From Schlegelella_A sp036496385 (GTDB taxonomy: Bacteria > Pseudomonadota > Gammaproteobacteria > Burkholderiales > Burkholderiaceae_C), in assembly GCA_036496385.1 (NCBI GenBank), contig DASXLD010000092.1, positions 1-64,000 on the forward strand: a DNA stretch of 64,000 bases, written 5' to 3'. The notes beneath the pieces are model-generated. The model had not been told where the DNA came from and searched no databases. It was given only the letters and a program-made list of their open reading frames with translations. The first letter of the stretch is position 1. The number at the start of each line of letters is the position of its first letter. The translations under genes and the position numbers were made by a program. Positions 9,048-19,051 of this stretch are shown in pieces.

Positions 9048-9899
9048 TCACGCCTCGTGGAAGACAAGCAGCACGCCGCATCCGTCGCGCGGCGCAACGG
9101 CGATGCCGGCTGACGTCCTGGCATGGCGAACGCCGCCGCGCGCGAGCGCGGCCGCGGCGGCCGCGATCGAGCTCGTTCTCAGCGTCATGCCGATGAGCGC
9201 CGGGTCGCGCAGCTCCGAGAGGTCGGCGGGTGCGAAGCGCTCGGCGTGGCAGCGCGCGGTCGCGAACCGGATCGTGCAGTTGCCGGTATCGACGACGAAC
9301 GATCCGTCGCGCTCTGAAGCCGGCGCGGTCGCAAACAAGATCCCGAGCTGCGCCGCGGCCGCAGCCGGTGCTTCGCTCGCCGCGAGCACCTCGTCGAGCG
9401 CGACGGCGCCGTTGGCGTGCCGCAGGAGCTCGGGTCGCCACGTGACGTGCCGGGTGCGGTGCTCGCAGCAGAACAGATGAAAGCCCGGCGCGGCGCCTTT
9501 CGGGAATTGCGCGGTGCGAAATGCCGCCTGGGTCCGGGTTCCGTCCGGCAGGACGACGGGACGCGCGAAGTCCACCGGCGGCTCCACCGCGACGCCGGCG
9601 CCGGCCATCTCGGCGACGACGGCGTCGGCGCTCGGTGTCTGCAGCGCCAGCGCGGCCAGGCCCTCGCCGTGTGCGAGCGCGCTTCGCCAGTGCGCATTGA
9701 TGGTGGTCGGCGTCACGACGCCGAGCAGCTCGAGGTATTCCCGCTCGAGCATCACCGTGTGGTTCGCGGTGCCATGCTCGCTCGGATGCATCCCGCGCGG
9801 CGCCACCGTGAAGCCCAGCCGCCCGTAGCCGTCGCGTGCGGCGTCGAGGTCGCGCACGAGCACGATTGCGTGGTCGATGCCGGTGATCGATCGCCGCAT
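9048..9899 (-). CDS. VOC / glyoxalase-like domain protein
   Basis: 283 aa. The N-terminus 'ITGIDHAIVLVRDLDAA' is the opening beta strand of a vicinal-oxygen-chelate fold, with H10 a likely metal ligand, and 'HGTANHTVML' and 'YLELLGV' continue the first module. A second, weaker repeat is seen in the C-terminal half. It resembles the two-module 'glyoxalase-like' group of unknown substrate. Ends 4 nt after the convergent thpR gene. VOC proteins include dioxygenases, lyases and resistance proteins, so no reaction can be assigned. Confidence 0.75.
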   Translation of the reverse strand: MRRSITGIDHAIVLVRDLDAARDGYGRLGFTVAPRGMHPSEHGTANHTVMLEREYLELLGVVTPTTINAHWRSALAHGEGLAALALQTPSADAVVAEMAGAGVAVEPPVDFARPVVLPDGTRTQAAFRTAQFPKGAAPGFHLFCCEHRTRHVTWRPELLRHANGAVALDEVLAASEAPAAAAAQLGILFATAPASERDGSFVVDTGNCTIRFATARCHAERFAPADLSELRDPALIGMTLRTSSIAAAAAALARGGVRHARTSAGIAVAPRDGCGVLLVFHEA

Positions 9900-10004
9900 C
9901 GGGCGATTAGACCAGAGCGCCGGCGGCGAGCATCGCCCTGCGGGGCGCCGACTCGGCGCACGGTGTCGGTCGCGCGGCAGGTCGGCGCGATCGCGCGGGT
10001 CGGT

Positions 10005-10964
10005 TCAGTCTGCCGAGCTGAACAGCTTGTCGCCGAGCCTGGCCAGGAGCCCGGACGACTCGCCGGCGCCGCTTCCGCCGCGTGCCCTGGCCGCGCCATC
10101 GGCGTCTGGCAACGTCGACAGCTTGCGCGCCTCGAGCTCGCCGCGGAGCGCGACCAGGTCCATGCCGAGGCGGCGGCACTTCGGGAACATCTCGGTGTGC
10201 TCCTCGACGACGTGGTGCTGGATGTACTCGCGCAGCACCGTCATCTTGGCGTCGTAGAGATCGTCGTCGGGGTTGGCGGCCTCGAGCTGGGCGATCAGGT
10301 CCTTGGCCGATGCGTGTTCGACCTTCGCCTCGTCGAGCTGGCCGGCGTCGATGCCGGCGCTCCGGGCCGCCGGATAGAAGATCTCCTCCTCGATCTGCGT
10401 GTGCACCTTCAGCATTGCGCAGATCGTCTGCGCGAGACTGCGCCGATCGGCGGCCGGCGCATCCTTGCTGGCGAGCTTGTCGTATTTCTTGAACAGCGCC
10501 GAGACCTCGAGATGGTCGTCGGTCAGGAGGTCGACGGCGTCGGCTTCGCGCATCGTCTTCGGCGCGGTGTTCTCGACCGTCTTTTCCGCTTTCGGCGGGT
10601 TCGGCGTGCCGCGCTTGGTCGGCGTCCGGCTGCGCGGCGCCTGGGCGTTGGTCCGCTTCATCGCCGGCGACGCGGATCCGCCGCCGCGCGCCGCCCGCGG
10701 AGATGCCTTCTTGGCAGCAGCGGCGTTCTTCTTTGCTGACGGTCCCGACGGCCGCTTGGTGGAGACGCTGCCGCCCGTGGTCGCCTTCTTCGCCGTGCGC
10801 GCTCCCGGCGCGGAGCGTCCGCTGCGCGCCGCCTCTGCCTTGGCGAGCATCGCCCTGCGGGCCGGGGAAGCGCGATCGGACTTCGCGTAGGCGATCTCGT
10901 AGGGTTCGCTCTTGTTGAGGCGCTTGCGGTCGGCCGATCGGCCCGAGGTCTTGTTGTCAGCCAT
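10005..10964 (-). CDS. Hemerythrin HHE-domain protein with a long basic histone H1-like tail
   Basis: 319 aa. The start at 10964 is chosen for the AGGAG about 8 nt upstream; a longer frame to 11192 lacks support. Residues 1-28 resemble the small DUF3606-type opening ('MADNKTSGRSADRKRLN'). Residues about 30-135 are Ala/Lys/Arg/Ser/Pro-rich, like bacterial histone H1-like tails. Residues about 140-265 form an HHE domain with 'DDHLEVSALFKKYD', 'HTQIEEEIFYP', 'KVEHASAKDLI' and 'HHVVEEHTEMFP', supplying the His/Glu ligands of a diiron site. Such domains bind O2 or NO, or protect iron centres. The basic tail suggests nucleic-acid binding, a rare combination. Confidence 0.8.
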   Translation of the reverse strand: MADNKTSGRSADRKRLNKSEPYEIAYAKSDRASPARRAMLAKAEAARSGRSAPGARTAKKATTGGSVSTKRPSGPSAKKNAAAAKKASPRAARGGGSASPAMKRTNAQAPRSRTPTKRGTPNPPKAEKTVENTAPKTMREADAVDLLTDDHLEVSALFKKYDKLASKDAPAADRRSLAQTICAMLKVHTQIEEEIFYPAARSAGIDAGQLDEAKVEHASAKDLIAQLEAANPDDDLYDAKMTVLREYIQHHVVEEHTEMFPKCRRLGMDLVALRGELEARKLSTLPDADGAARARGGSGAGESSGLLARLGDKLFSSAD

Positions 10965-11157
10965 CGAGAGTTCTCCTGAAGGATGCTGACGCACCGCCAT
11001 CGATGCGTCGGTGCGCAGCACCGCAGCGAACCATAGGAGGCGGCGAGGTCGCGCGATAGCCCCGCAGCGCCGGCAACGGCTGCGGGCCCGCGAGCACTTC
11101 GCATGAGAGAAAAGACCTACCTGCGTCGTCGTGGCCGCGGGCACGACAATCGTCACG

Positions 11158-11865
11158 ATGAACGACCTCACGCAGTTTCCGATCACCCGCAAGTGGCCGC
11201 CGCGCCATCCCGAACGGCTCCAGCTCTACTCGCTGCCGACGCCGAACGGCGTCAAGGTGTCGATCTTCCTCGAGGAGACCGGCCTTCCCTACGAGCCGCA
11301 CCGGGTCGCCTTCGATCGCAACGAGCAGAAGTCGTCCGAGTTCACGTCGCTGAACCCATACCAGAAGATTCCCGCGATCCTCGACTCCGACGGACCGGGC
11401 GGCCGGCCGCTGGCGCTGTTCGAGTCGGGCGCGATCCTGCTCTATCTCGCCGACAAAACGGGCGAGCTGATCGCCGGCGATCCGGCCGAGCGCTACCAGA
11501 CGATCCAGTGGCTGATGTTCCAGATCGGCGGCATCGGGCCGATGTTCGGCCAGGTCGGCTTCTTCCATAAATTCGCCGGCAAGGACTTCGACGACAAGCG
11601 GCCGCGCGATCGCTACGTCGGCGAAGCCAAGCGTCTCCTCGACGTGCTCGAGCGTCGCCTCGCGGGACGCGACTGGATGATGGGCGATCTCTACACGATC
11701 GCCGACATCGCGATCTTCCCGTGGGTCAGAAACCTGGTCGGCTTCTATGGCGCCGGCGAGCTCGTCGGCATCGACGGCTATCGCGAAGTCACGCGCGTGC
11801 TTGCAGCGTTTCTCGCGCGCCCGGCGGTGCAGCGCGGCCTGCTCATCCCGGCGGCCGCCTCGTAG
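11158..11865 (+). CDS. Glutathione S-transferase family protein (YfcG/YghU type)
   Basis: 235 aa with an N-terminal thioredoxin-like domain: 'LQLYSLPTPNGVKVSIFLEE', the cis-Pro in 'NPYQKIPAI' and 'LFESGAILLYLADK', which carries the Glu-Ser pair that binds the gamma-glutamyl group. The C-terminal helical domain includes 'YTIADIAIFPWV'. The short N-terminal lead (ITRKWPPRHPERLQ) and 'TPNG' are typical of the Nu-class YfcG/YghU group, which has disulfide reductase activity. ATG 11158 is preferred over GTG 11131. Divergent from the hemerythrin gene. Confidence 0.82.
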   Translation: MNDLTQFPITRKWPPRHPERLQLYSLPTPNGVKVSIFLEETGLPYEPHRVAFDRNEQKSSEFTSLNPYQKIPAILDSDGPGGRPLALFESGAILLYLADKTGELIAGDPAERYQTIQWLMFQIGGIGPMFGQVGFFHKFAGKDFDDKRPRDRYVGEAKRLLDVLERRLAGRDWMMGDLYTIADIAIFPWVRNLVGFYGAGELVGIDGYREVTRVLAAFLARPAVQRGLLIPAAAS

Positions 11866-11966
11866 CGCACCAGCGCCGCGAAATCGCGGTGCACAGCAGC
11901 AAAGCGCCGAGCCGCGTAGCAACGCATATGCCCGCGTGACCCTCTGCCCCTTCGCTCCTCGCGGGG

Positions 11967-11995
11967 TTGCCGAACGCGGATCACGCGACTAAATT
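11967..11995 (+). promoter_or_regulatory. Candidate sigma-70-like promoter of the DUF6603 operon
   Basis: TTGCCG (11967-11972), a 17-nt spacer and TAAATT (11990-11995), 78 nt before the start codon at 12074. It is the only -35/-10-like pair I find in the 208-nt gap after the GST gene, which otherwise holds a short CCGCG-AAAT-CGCGG hairpin (11876-11889) without a T tract. The pattern is weak, and single-site matches arise by chance. Confidence 0.35.
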
Positions 11996-12073
11996 CGCAT
12001 CCTTCGACGTATCACCGCGCGCGGGCCCAGCGCCGCCGCCGTGGCTGCAGCGCCGCACGAACCGGGAAACAAG

Positions 12074-15000
12074 ATGGCCGGCACCGCGGACCTGGTGTTC
12101 CTGCGCGCCTTCAAGTGGCTGCAGGCTTCGGTCAGCGCCCTCGAGGCAGATCTCAACGGCCCCGGCTCGGGCCCGGTCGCGCTCGCGACTCCGCTCGCCG
12201 ACATCCTGCGCACGCATCTCGGCCTCGAGCTCGACAAGACCGCGGCGACGATCGATCCGAACAACTTCGCCGCCAGCCGCGCCGAGGCGCAGTCGCTCGC
12301 CGTCGCGACCATGGTCACCGGCGAGACGCTGGCGGCGCTGAAGACGATCGGCGAGCTGCTCGCCGGCCTGGGCGCGGGCAACATCGGCATCGCCGATCTC
12401 TCGAAGGTGATTCGCCAGATCAGCCGCATCACGTCGGCCGATCCGGGCAAGCCGCCGAGCGCGTACTCGATCGCCAAGCTGCTGCTGATCCTGAGCGGCG
12501 ATGCCGACGAGCCCGACGCGCAGCCTCCGGCACGGCGCCTCGTCTACCTCCTGAAAGGCCAGGATCCGGCGGGCAACGCCGTGCCCGCGGCGCAGGTCGG
12601 CGAGGGCCAGATGATCATCGGCCTGGCGATCATGGCGGTCGGCACGATCCTCGACCGTTCGTTCAGCGCCCCGAACCTCTCGGACGCCAAGGGCTGGCTG
12701 ACGCCGAAGGCGCCCGACATCCCGTTGCCGGCGCTGCTCACGAACAAGACCTACTCGCTCGCGCGCAGCGACGATGGCACGAAGAAGCTCGACTTGCGCC
12801 TCGGCCTCGACCTGCCGCAGTCGCTCTACGCCGAGCTGCTGACGACATTGAAGACCAAGGACGGTGTCGGCGACGGCTTTCAGCTCGAGCTCAAGGCCGA
12901 CGGCCAGATCAAGGTCCAGCTCGACCTGCCGCCGATCACGGTGCCGCTGCCGCCGTTCACGCCGCCGACGCTGACGGGCACGTCGCAGATCGGCATCCTC
13001 TTCAAGCGCACCAAGCCGCTGATCCTCGGCGACGAGGCGAAGACGCACTTCAAGATCGGCTCGCTCGCCGGCGGCTTCACGCTCGCCAACACCACCCCCA
13101 AGGTCGAGTTCGACCTGGCCGAGAGCGAGCTCGTGCTGAAGGTCGGCGACGACCCGTTCCTCGGCGCGGTGATCGGCGACCAGGTCACCGTCGCGCTCAC
13201 CTTCGGCCTCATCGCCGACACCGCCGGCGGGCTGCGCCTGAAGGACGGCACGGGCCTGAAGGCGACGATTCCGCTCGAGAAGATCCCGAACAGCCCGGTC
13301 CAGATCCCGTTCCTCACCTTCGAGGTCACCAAGACCGGCGACCTGAACCAGATCTCGGTCGAGATCTCGGGCTCGTTCCAGGTCTCGATCGGGCCGTTCT
13401 CGGGCTCGATCGATCGTCTCGGCACGCTGCTCAAGCTCGACGACCTGCTCGCCGGCGTGACCGCGCCGCGTTTCGACCTCAAGCCGCCGTCGGGCGCTGG
13501 CCTCGAGATCGACGCCGGCATCGTCAAGGGCGGCGGCTTCCTGCTGTTCGATCCCGACCGCGGCGAGTACAGCGGCATTCTCGACATCAAGATCGCGGCC
13601 ATCGGCGTCAAGGCGATCGGCCTCTTGTCGACCAAGAACCCGGGCGGCTGGTCGCTGCTGCTCATCATCACCGCGCAGCTGCCGCCGATCCAGCTCGGTT
13701 TCGGCTTCACGTTGACCGGGATCGGCGGCCTGCTCGGCGTGCAGCACACGGTGAGCGTCGACACGCTCTCGGCCGGCCTGGCAAGCGGCTCGCTCGACAG
13801 CTTCCTGTTCCCGCAGGACCCGATCGCCAACGCGCCGCAGATCATCAACCAGCTGCGCACGATCTTCCCGTTCCGAGCCGGCGGCTTCGTGATCGGGCCG
13901 ATGCTCGAGCTCGGCTGGTCGACGCCGAGCATCGTCATCGCCCGCGTCGGTGTGCTGATCGAGGCAAGCCAGATCGTCTTCGTCGGCCAGGTGATCGTGC
14001 AGCTGCCGCCGCTGGTCGACAAGTCGCTCGCGCTGCTCCGGCTCGAGGTCGACTTCGCCGGCGGGATCGTCTTCGATCCGCTCAAGCTCTGGTTCGACGG
14101 CGTGTTGCGCGACTCGCGCGTCGTCTTCATCGCGCTCACCGGCCAGTTCGCGTTTCGCGCCATCTTCGGCGACAAGCCGACCTTCCTCATCAGCGCCGGC
14201 GGCTTTCACCCGCGCTTCACCGACATCCCGCCGGGGATCCCGGCACCGTTCCAGCGCATCGGCGCCGATCTCTCGCTCGGCATCGTCGGCATGCAGTTCC
14301 GGGGCTACTTCGCGGTCACCTCGGCGACGGTGCAGGGTGGCTGCGCGATGCGCGTCTGGGCCGACATCGGCATCGCCAGCTTCGAAGGCGGCTTCTCGTT
14401 CGACGCGATCATCTACATCGTCCCGAAGTTCCACTTCGAGGTCGACATCCAGGTCTTCGCGGCGATCCACGTCTTCGGCATCGACTTCGCGAGCGTCTAC
14501 ATCGACGGCGCGTTCTCGGGCCCGGGCAAGTGGCACATCGTCGGCAACGCCCAGGTCCATACGCCGTGGCCGCTGCCCGACTTCAGCTTCCACGTCGACG
14601 AGTCGTTCGGCGAAGACGAGCCGACGCCGGTGCGCAAGATCCAGCTCGCGCCCGAGTTGAAGATCGAGCTCGAGAAGGTCGGCAACTGGGCGGCGCAGCT
14701 GCCACAGGCGGGCGACGCCTTTGCGACCTTCGCCAAGCTGCCCGACGCCGCCGGCCTGCTCGCCCATCCGAACGCGGTGCTGCAGTTCGTGCAGAAGCGG
14801 ATGCCGCTGGCCAAGAAGCTCGACAAGCTCGCCACCGATTCGATCGACGGCGAGACCGAGATCGAGATCGACCAGATCGCCTTCGGACCGATCTCGAAGA
14901 CCGCCGACAAGAAGCTCGACGACAGCTTCTCGGCGGCGCAGTTCCTGAAGCTGTCGGAGGACGACACCTGGGCCAAGCCGTCGTTCGAGCGCTTCGAAGC

Positions 15001-15394
15001 CGGCTTCGAGGTCGGCCAGCGCGACTACCTGTTCGGCGTCACCGCCTCCGATCTCTACGACTACGAAGAAGTCAACCTGTCGACGCCGTCGGCGCCTTCG
15101 GTGCTGTCGTTCGCTGCCCTGACGACGGCCGGCCACGCGGCGTGGGCGATGTCGAACGGCGCCGCCGGCCGCTCCGATCTGCGGCGACCGAAGAAGCTGA
15201 AGCCCGCGGTCGAACGCAAGATCGCGGTCAACCCGCCGCCGCTCGAAACCATCGATCTCGACGCCGGCACGATGAGCGGCACCGCGCTCGCCGGTCGTGC
15301 CGCGACCTCGTACTGGAGCGCCGCCGATCACGTCGCCGCCAGCGGCGCGAAGCTGCAGGTCGTCGAGGCGTTCGAGACCGTGCAGGCGTTCTGA
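12074..15394 (+). CDS. DUF6603 domain protein, first gene of a four-gene cluster of giant proteins
   Basis: 1106 aa. Residues about 470-860 carry the long, strand-rich DUF6603 pattern: 'QLGFGFTLTGIGGLLGVQ', 'LDSFLFPQDPIANAPQII', 'GFVIGPMLELGWSTPS' and 'GGFHPRFTDIPPGIP'. The N-terminal 250 residues are helical and Ala/Leu-rich; the C-terminal 250 residues are acidic and irregular. Alternating hydrophobic strands suggest an elongated beta structure, perhaps a beta solenoid or lipid-binding trough. No signal peptide, transmembrane helix or catalytic motif is visible. ATG 12074 has a weak GGGAAA upstream; GTG 12041 is an alternative. Function is unknown for the family. Three further large genes follow at 24, 9 and 29 nt, so it is probably one transcript. 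Confidence 0.85.
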   Translation: MAGTADLVFLRAFKWLQASVSALEADLNGPGSGPVALATPLADILRTHLGLELDKTAATIDPNNFAASRAEAQSLAVATMVTGETLAALKTIGELLAGLGAGNIGIADLSKVIRQISRITSADPGKPPSAYSIAKLLLILSGDADEPDAQPPARRLVYLLKGQDPAGNAVPAAQVGEGQMIIGLAIMAVGTILDRSFSAPNLSDAKGWLTPKAPDIPLPALLTNKTYSLARSDDGTKKLDLRLGLDLPQSLYAELLTTLKTKDGVGDGFQLELKADGQIKVQLDLPPITVPLPPFTPPTLTGTSQIGILFKRTKPLILGDEAKTHFKIGSLAGGFTLANTTPKVEFDLAESELVLKVGDDPFLGAVIGDQVTVALTFGLIADTAGGLRLKDGTGLKATIPLEKIPNSPVQIPFLTFEVTKTGDLNQISVEISGSFQVSIGPFSGSIDRLGTLLKLDDLLAGVTAPRFDLKPPSGAGLEIDAGIVKGGGFLLFDPDRGEYSGILDIKIAAIGVKAIGLLSTKNPGGWSLLLIITAQLPPIQLGFGFTLTGIGGLLGVQHTVSVDTLSAGLASGSLDSFLFPQDPIANAPQIINQLRTIFPFRAGGFVIGPMLELGWSTPSIVIARVGVLIEASQIVFVGQVIVQLPPLVDKSLALLRLEVDFAGGIVFDPLKLWFDGVLRDSRVVFIALTGQFAFRAIFGDKPTFLISAGGFHPRFTDIPPGIPAPFQRIGADLSLGIVGMQFRGYFAVTSATVQGGCAMRVWADIGIASFEGGFSFDAIIYIVPKFHFEVDIQVFAAIHVFGIDFASVYIDGAFSGPGKWHIVGNAQVHTPWPLPDFSFHVDESFGEDEPTPVRKIQLAPELKIELEKVGNWAAQLPQAGDAFATFAKLPDAAGLLAHPNAVLQFVQKRMPLAKKLDKLATDSIDGETEIEIDQIAFGPISKTADKKLDDSFSAAQFLKLSEDDTWAKPSFERFEAGFEVGQRDYLFGVTASDLYDYEEVNLSTPSAPSVLSFAALTTAGHAAWAMSNGAAGRSDLRRPKKLKPAVERKIAVNPPPLETIDLDAGTMSGTALAGRAATSYWSAADHVAASGAKLQVVEAFETVQAF

Positions 15395-15418
15395 GCCGGC
15401 GACGCGAGAGAGCACACC

Positions 15419-18400
15419 ATGGCCAGCAGCACCGCCGTCGCCTATCAGTTCATGCCGTGGGCGCGGCGCGGCCTGACGGTCGCGCTGACCGCGCCCGACA
15501 CGCTCGGCGCCGGCGCGCTGTTGGCGGCACGCGCGACCGTCGACGTCGGCGTGACGCTGGCCGGCGCGAACGCCGGCACGCTCATCGATCCGTTGCAGTT
15601 GAACCTCCACGGTCCGGGCGACGTCACCGCGATCGACACCAAGCTCGTGCTGCGCACCGACCCGAAGGCGAACGCGCGCAACTTCGAGCCGAACTACCTT
15701 GCCATCGTCGACTTCGATCCGCCCGACTTCCCTTGGCTGCTGACGCCGGCGAGCGCCAACGGCGACGACCGGCTGCGGCCCTGGCTGGTGCTCGTCGTCC
15801 TCGAGCAGGCCAAGGTCGGGCTGCCGAAGCCGCCCTCGCAAGGTCTGTTGCCGACGATCACGGTGAAGAGCGCCGACGTGAAGGTCGAGCTGCCATCGCT
15901 CGGCGAGTCCTGGTCGTGGGCACACGCCCAGGTCGTGACCCAGGCGAGCGACAGCGGCGGCATCCAGAGCGACTTGCAGGGCGATCCGGCGGCCAACGCT
16001 TCGCGCCTGGTCTGCCCGCGCCGTCTCGAGCCGAGCAAGGACTACGTCGCCTGCGTCGTGCCGGCGTTCGAGCCCGGCCGCCTGCGCGGCCTCGGCCTCG
16101 CCGACTCCAAGCCCGATGCGATGACGACGCTCGGCCCGGCGTGGGATCCGGACGCCGTCGCCGACGTCCAGTTGCCGGTCTACTACCACTGGGAGTTCTC
16201 GACCGGGCCCGGCGGCGATTTCGAATCGCTCGCCCGCCGCCTGCGCACGCCGAGCGCGTACAAGAACACGCCGATCGGCGACGCGCTGGCGCACGTCGGC
16301 ACCGCACCGATGGGCGTCGACGATCTGCTGAACGGCGCCACGCCGGGGCTCGAAGCGACGATGGAAGGCGCCTTCGTGCCGCTCAGCTATGCGCCGGGTA
16401 CGCCGCCCGATCCGACCCAGGCCGAGAGTCTCGCGATCATCGTCAACACGCCGGCCGGCGACGTCGTCAATCCGGTCGGCGACGGCGCCCTCAACGCCGC
16501 CGGCAGGCGCCTCGAAGTCAAGCCGCCGCTGGTCGGCGCGTGGCATCTCAAGCAGCACTCGGTCGCCGAGAGCGAGCTCGGCCACCACTGGATCGCCGAC
16601 CTCAACCTGAACCCGCGCTACCGCGGTGCGGCCGGCTACGGCGCCGAGATCGTGCGCCAGAACCAGGACGAGTTCGTCGATGCGGCGTGGGACCAGATCG
16701 GCGCGATCCTCGACGCCGAGCTCAAGTTCAACCTGACGCGGCTCGCGATCGAGGCGCAGCGCGCGCTGAAGGCCAAGCACTTCGACGCGCTCGGGCCCGA
16801 GCGCCGGCTGCAGGTGATGGGGCCGGCGCTGCCGCGCATCGAGGCGCTCGCCGGCAATGGCGCCGGGTACAGGATCGGCGGCGCGGTCGGCTCGCTCGGC
16901 GCGCAGATCGCGCGCTCGAGCCTGCCTTCGGCGCTGACCGACACGGCGCTGCGCCGCGCCGCGACGCCGGTCCGGCGCAACCTCAGGATGGCGGCGCGGC
17001 TGACCGGCGGCCTCGCCAAGCTCGCCGTGCAGGCGACGCGGTATGTGAGCGCGATGGCGAACGCGAGTGCGAAGAGCGCGGCCTTCGACGTCAACGCCTT
17101 CACGCCCGACGGCATCCTCGGCACGAAGGCGTTCGACGGCGTGAAGCTGACCGGCGCCGACGCCAGCGTGCTCGATCTGCAGGCCACGGGCCTCGGCCGC
17201 AAGTTCACCGTCGGCCAGGTCCGCCAGGTGCTGGCGGGCACCAAGCAGGTGACGGCGCTCTACGCCAGGAGCGGCGTGCCCGAACTGAAGATCCGCGCCG
17301 GCGAGCACGCCGGCGTTTTCACCGACTTGCACGTCGAGCGCTTCGGCATGCTCGCCGCCAGCGCCCCGGCCATCCAGGCCGCCGACTGGGCGGTGATGGC
17401 GAAGTCGATCGAGGCGCTCGGCAGCCGCGGCGTCGAAGGCTTCCTCGTCGAGTCGAACGCCACCACCGCGCAGCTGCAGCTGAGCGCGATGCGGCTCGAC
17501 GCGCGCAGCGGCGGACTGCGCCTCGACAAGCCGCTGCTGCGCGTCTTCGACAAGGCGCGGCGGCCGGTCAAGCCAGCGGCCGCCGCGCGCGCCGTCGCCG
17601 GCATCAGCCTCGGCACGGTCCGCATCGCCGACGCGCGCAAGTTCAGCACCACCGGTGTGTTCGCGGCGCTGCCGGTGAACGCGATCTCGAGCGGCGGCGC
17701 CGCGGCGCTGCCGGCATTTACGCTCGACAACCGCTTCGAGTTCACTGGCACGCAGGGCGCGGCCTCGGCCGCGGTCGTGTCGATCACGCTGCCGCCGGCG
17801 CTGCGCCAGCGCGACGTGCTGAACCGCTTTGCGGTCGCGACGCGCGGCACGCAAAGCCTCTGGCGCGATGCCTACGTGGCGAGCCGCGTCGTCGTCAAGC
17901 CGGTCGACTTCGGCGTCGCGCCGGCGGCGTCGATCATCGCGCTGCGCACCGACCCCGAGCGCACGCTGCCGGCGCGCCTGGCATCGCAGGTCTCGGTCGC
18001 CAATCTCGCCGCCAGCAGCGGCAACGAGTTCGTCAGCGCGCACCTGCCGAGCGATGCCTTGTCGCGCGCGATCTTCGCGATCCCGGCGCTGTTCGACCGC
18101 GTGATGGCATGGCCGAAGCTGCCCGAAGCGCTCTACCAGCGCCTCGCCGCCTACGACAAGGAAGCCTTCATGCCGGGCGTCGACGGCATCCCGCAGGACC
18201 TCGTCATGCTGGTTCGCGTCAACCAGCACTTCATCGACAGCTTCATGGCCGGCGCCAACGTCGCCATGAACGGTGAGCTGCTCTGGCGCGGCTTTCCGAC
18301 CGACCTGCGCGGCACGCCGTTCCAGCGCTTCTGGGACCGCGTCTCGGTGAGCGGCTTTCCGATCCCGCAGTTCACGCTGCTCGAAGACATGCAGCCGATG

Positions 18401-19042
18401 CACCTGTGGGGCGCGCAACCGCTCGGCCATCGCATCGACCCGGTCGGCGGCGACCCGGACCGCGTCGCCCTGCTGGTGCGCGGCCAGCTGCTGCGTCGCT
18501 ATCCGAACACCGCCGTCTACGCCTGGAAGAAGACGCCCGCTGCCGATACCTTGCTGAAGGACGCCGACGGCCGCCCGCCCGACGGCGCGATCGAGGTGCC
18601 GGTGTTCTCGGGCGTGATCGGCGAGGACATCACCTTCTTCGGCTTCGACATCGACCACGACCAGATCGACCAGTGGTGCTTCGTGCTCGAGGAGCAGATG
18701 AGCGAGCCGCGCTTCGGCTTCGACGTCGCGGTGACACCGCCCGACACCGAACGCACCGGGCCGAAGCGGCGCGCTGCGCTCGAGGCCACGCTGACGCGGC
18801 TCGCCGCCCACGACCCGGCCCCGATCTACCAGCAGTACAACGCGTACAAGGCGCTGTCGTGGAGCCACGTCGACGTCGCCGCCGGCGCGTTCGCGAGTGT
18901 CACCAACCTGGTCACGGTGCCGAACAAGCCGTTCGCGTCGTTCCCGACGCTGACCACGACCTCGACCGCGGCCGAGATCGCGAAGATCCTGCTGCAGCAG
19001 CCGTTCCGCGCCTACTTCATCGGCTCCGATCTGAAGACCTGA
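15419..19042 (+). CDS. Uncharacterised 1207-aa protein of the DUF6603 cluster
   Basis: ATG with a GAGAGAG purine run upstream. No enzyme or structural domain is recognised. Visible landmarks: a strand-rich N-terminal 330 residues containing 'LRPWLVLVVLEQ', a helical Ala-rich middle (about 430-560), and a C-terminal third with 'MNGELLWRGFPTDLRGTPF' (near 951-969), 'LLVRGQLLRRYPNTAVYA' and 'ITFFGFDID' (from 1071), ending in 'EPRFGFDV'. I recall the same string types from large hypothetical proteins in other bacteria, always unnamed. There is no signal peptide. Position as second gene of a tightly spaced set implies co-expression with the DUF6603 protein. Confidence 0.8.
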   Translation: MASSTAVAYQFMPWARRGLTVALTAPDTLGAGALLAARATVDVGVTLAGANAGTLIDPLQLNLHGPGDVTAIDTKLVLRTDPKANARNFEPNYLAIVDFDPPDFPWLLTPASANGDDRLRPWLVLVVLEQAKVGLPKPPSQGLLPTITVKSADVKVELPSLGESWSWAHAQVVTQASDSGGIQSDLQGDPAANASRLVCPRRLEPSKDYVACVVPAFEPGRLRGLGLADSKPDAMTTLGPAWDPDAVADVQLPVYYHWEFSTGPGGDFESLARRLRTPSAYKNTPIGDALAHVGTAPMGVDDLLNGATPGLEATMEGAFVPLSYAPGTPPDPTQAESLAIIVNTPAGDVVNPVGDGALNAAGRRLEVKPPLVGAWHLKQHSVAESELGHHWIADLNLNPRYRGAAGYGAEIVRQNQDEFVDAAWDQIGAILDAELKFNLTRLAIEAQRALKAKHFDALGPERRLQVMGPALPRIEALAGNGAGYRIGGAVGSLGAQIARSSLPSALTDTALRRAATPVRRNLRMAARLTGGLAKLAVQATRYVSAMANASAKSAAFDVNAFTPDGILGTKAFDGVKLTGADASVLDLQATGLGRKFTVGQVRQVLAGTKQVTALYARSGVPELKIRAGEHAGVFTDLHVERFGMLAASAPAIQAADWAVMAKSIEALGSRGVEGFLVESNATTAQLQLSAMRLDARSGGLRLDKPLLRVFDKARRPVKPAAAARAVAGISLGTVRIADARKFSTTGVFAALPVNAISSGGAAALPAFTLDNRFEFTGTQGAASAAVVSITLPPALRQRDVLNRFAVATRGTQSLWRDAYVASRVVVKPVDFGVAPAASIIALRTDPERTLPARLASQVSVANLAASSGNEFVSAHLPSDALSRAIFAIPALFDRVMAWPKLPEALYQRLAAYDKEAFMPGVDGIPQDLVMLVRVNQHFIDSFMAGANVAMNGELLWRGFPTDLRGTPFQRFWDRVSVSGFPIPQFTLLEDMQPMHLWGAQPLGHRIDPVGGDPDRVALLVRGQLLRRYPNTAVYAWKKTPAADTLLKDADGRPPDGAIEVPVFSGVIGEDITFFGFDIDHDQIDQWCFVLEEQMSEPRFGFDVAVTPPDTERTGPKRRAALEATLTRLAAHDPAPIYQQYNAYKALSWSHVDVAAGAFASVTNLVTVPNKPFASFPTLTTTSTAAEIAKILLQQPFRAYFIGSDLKT

Positions 19043-19051
19043 GGAGCGCTC

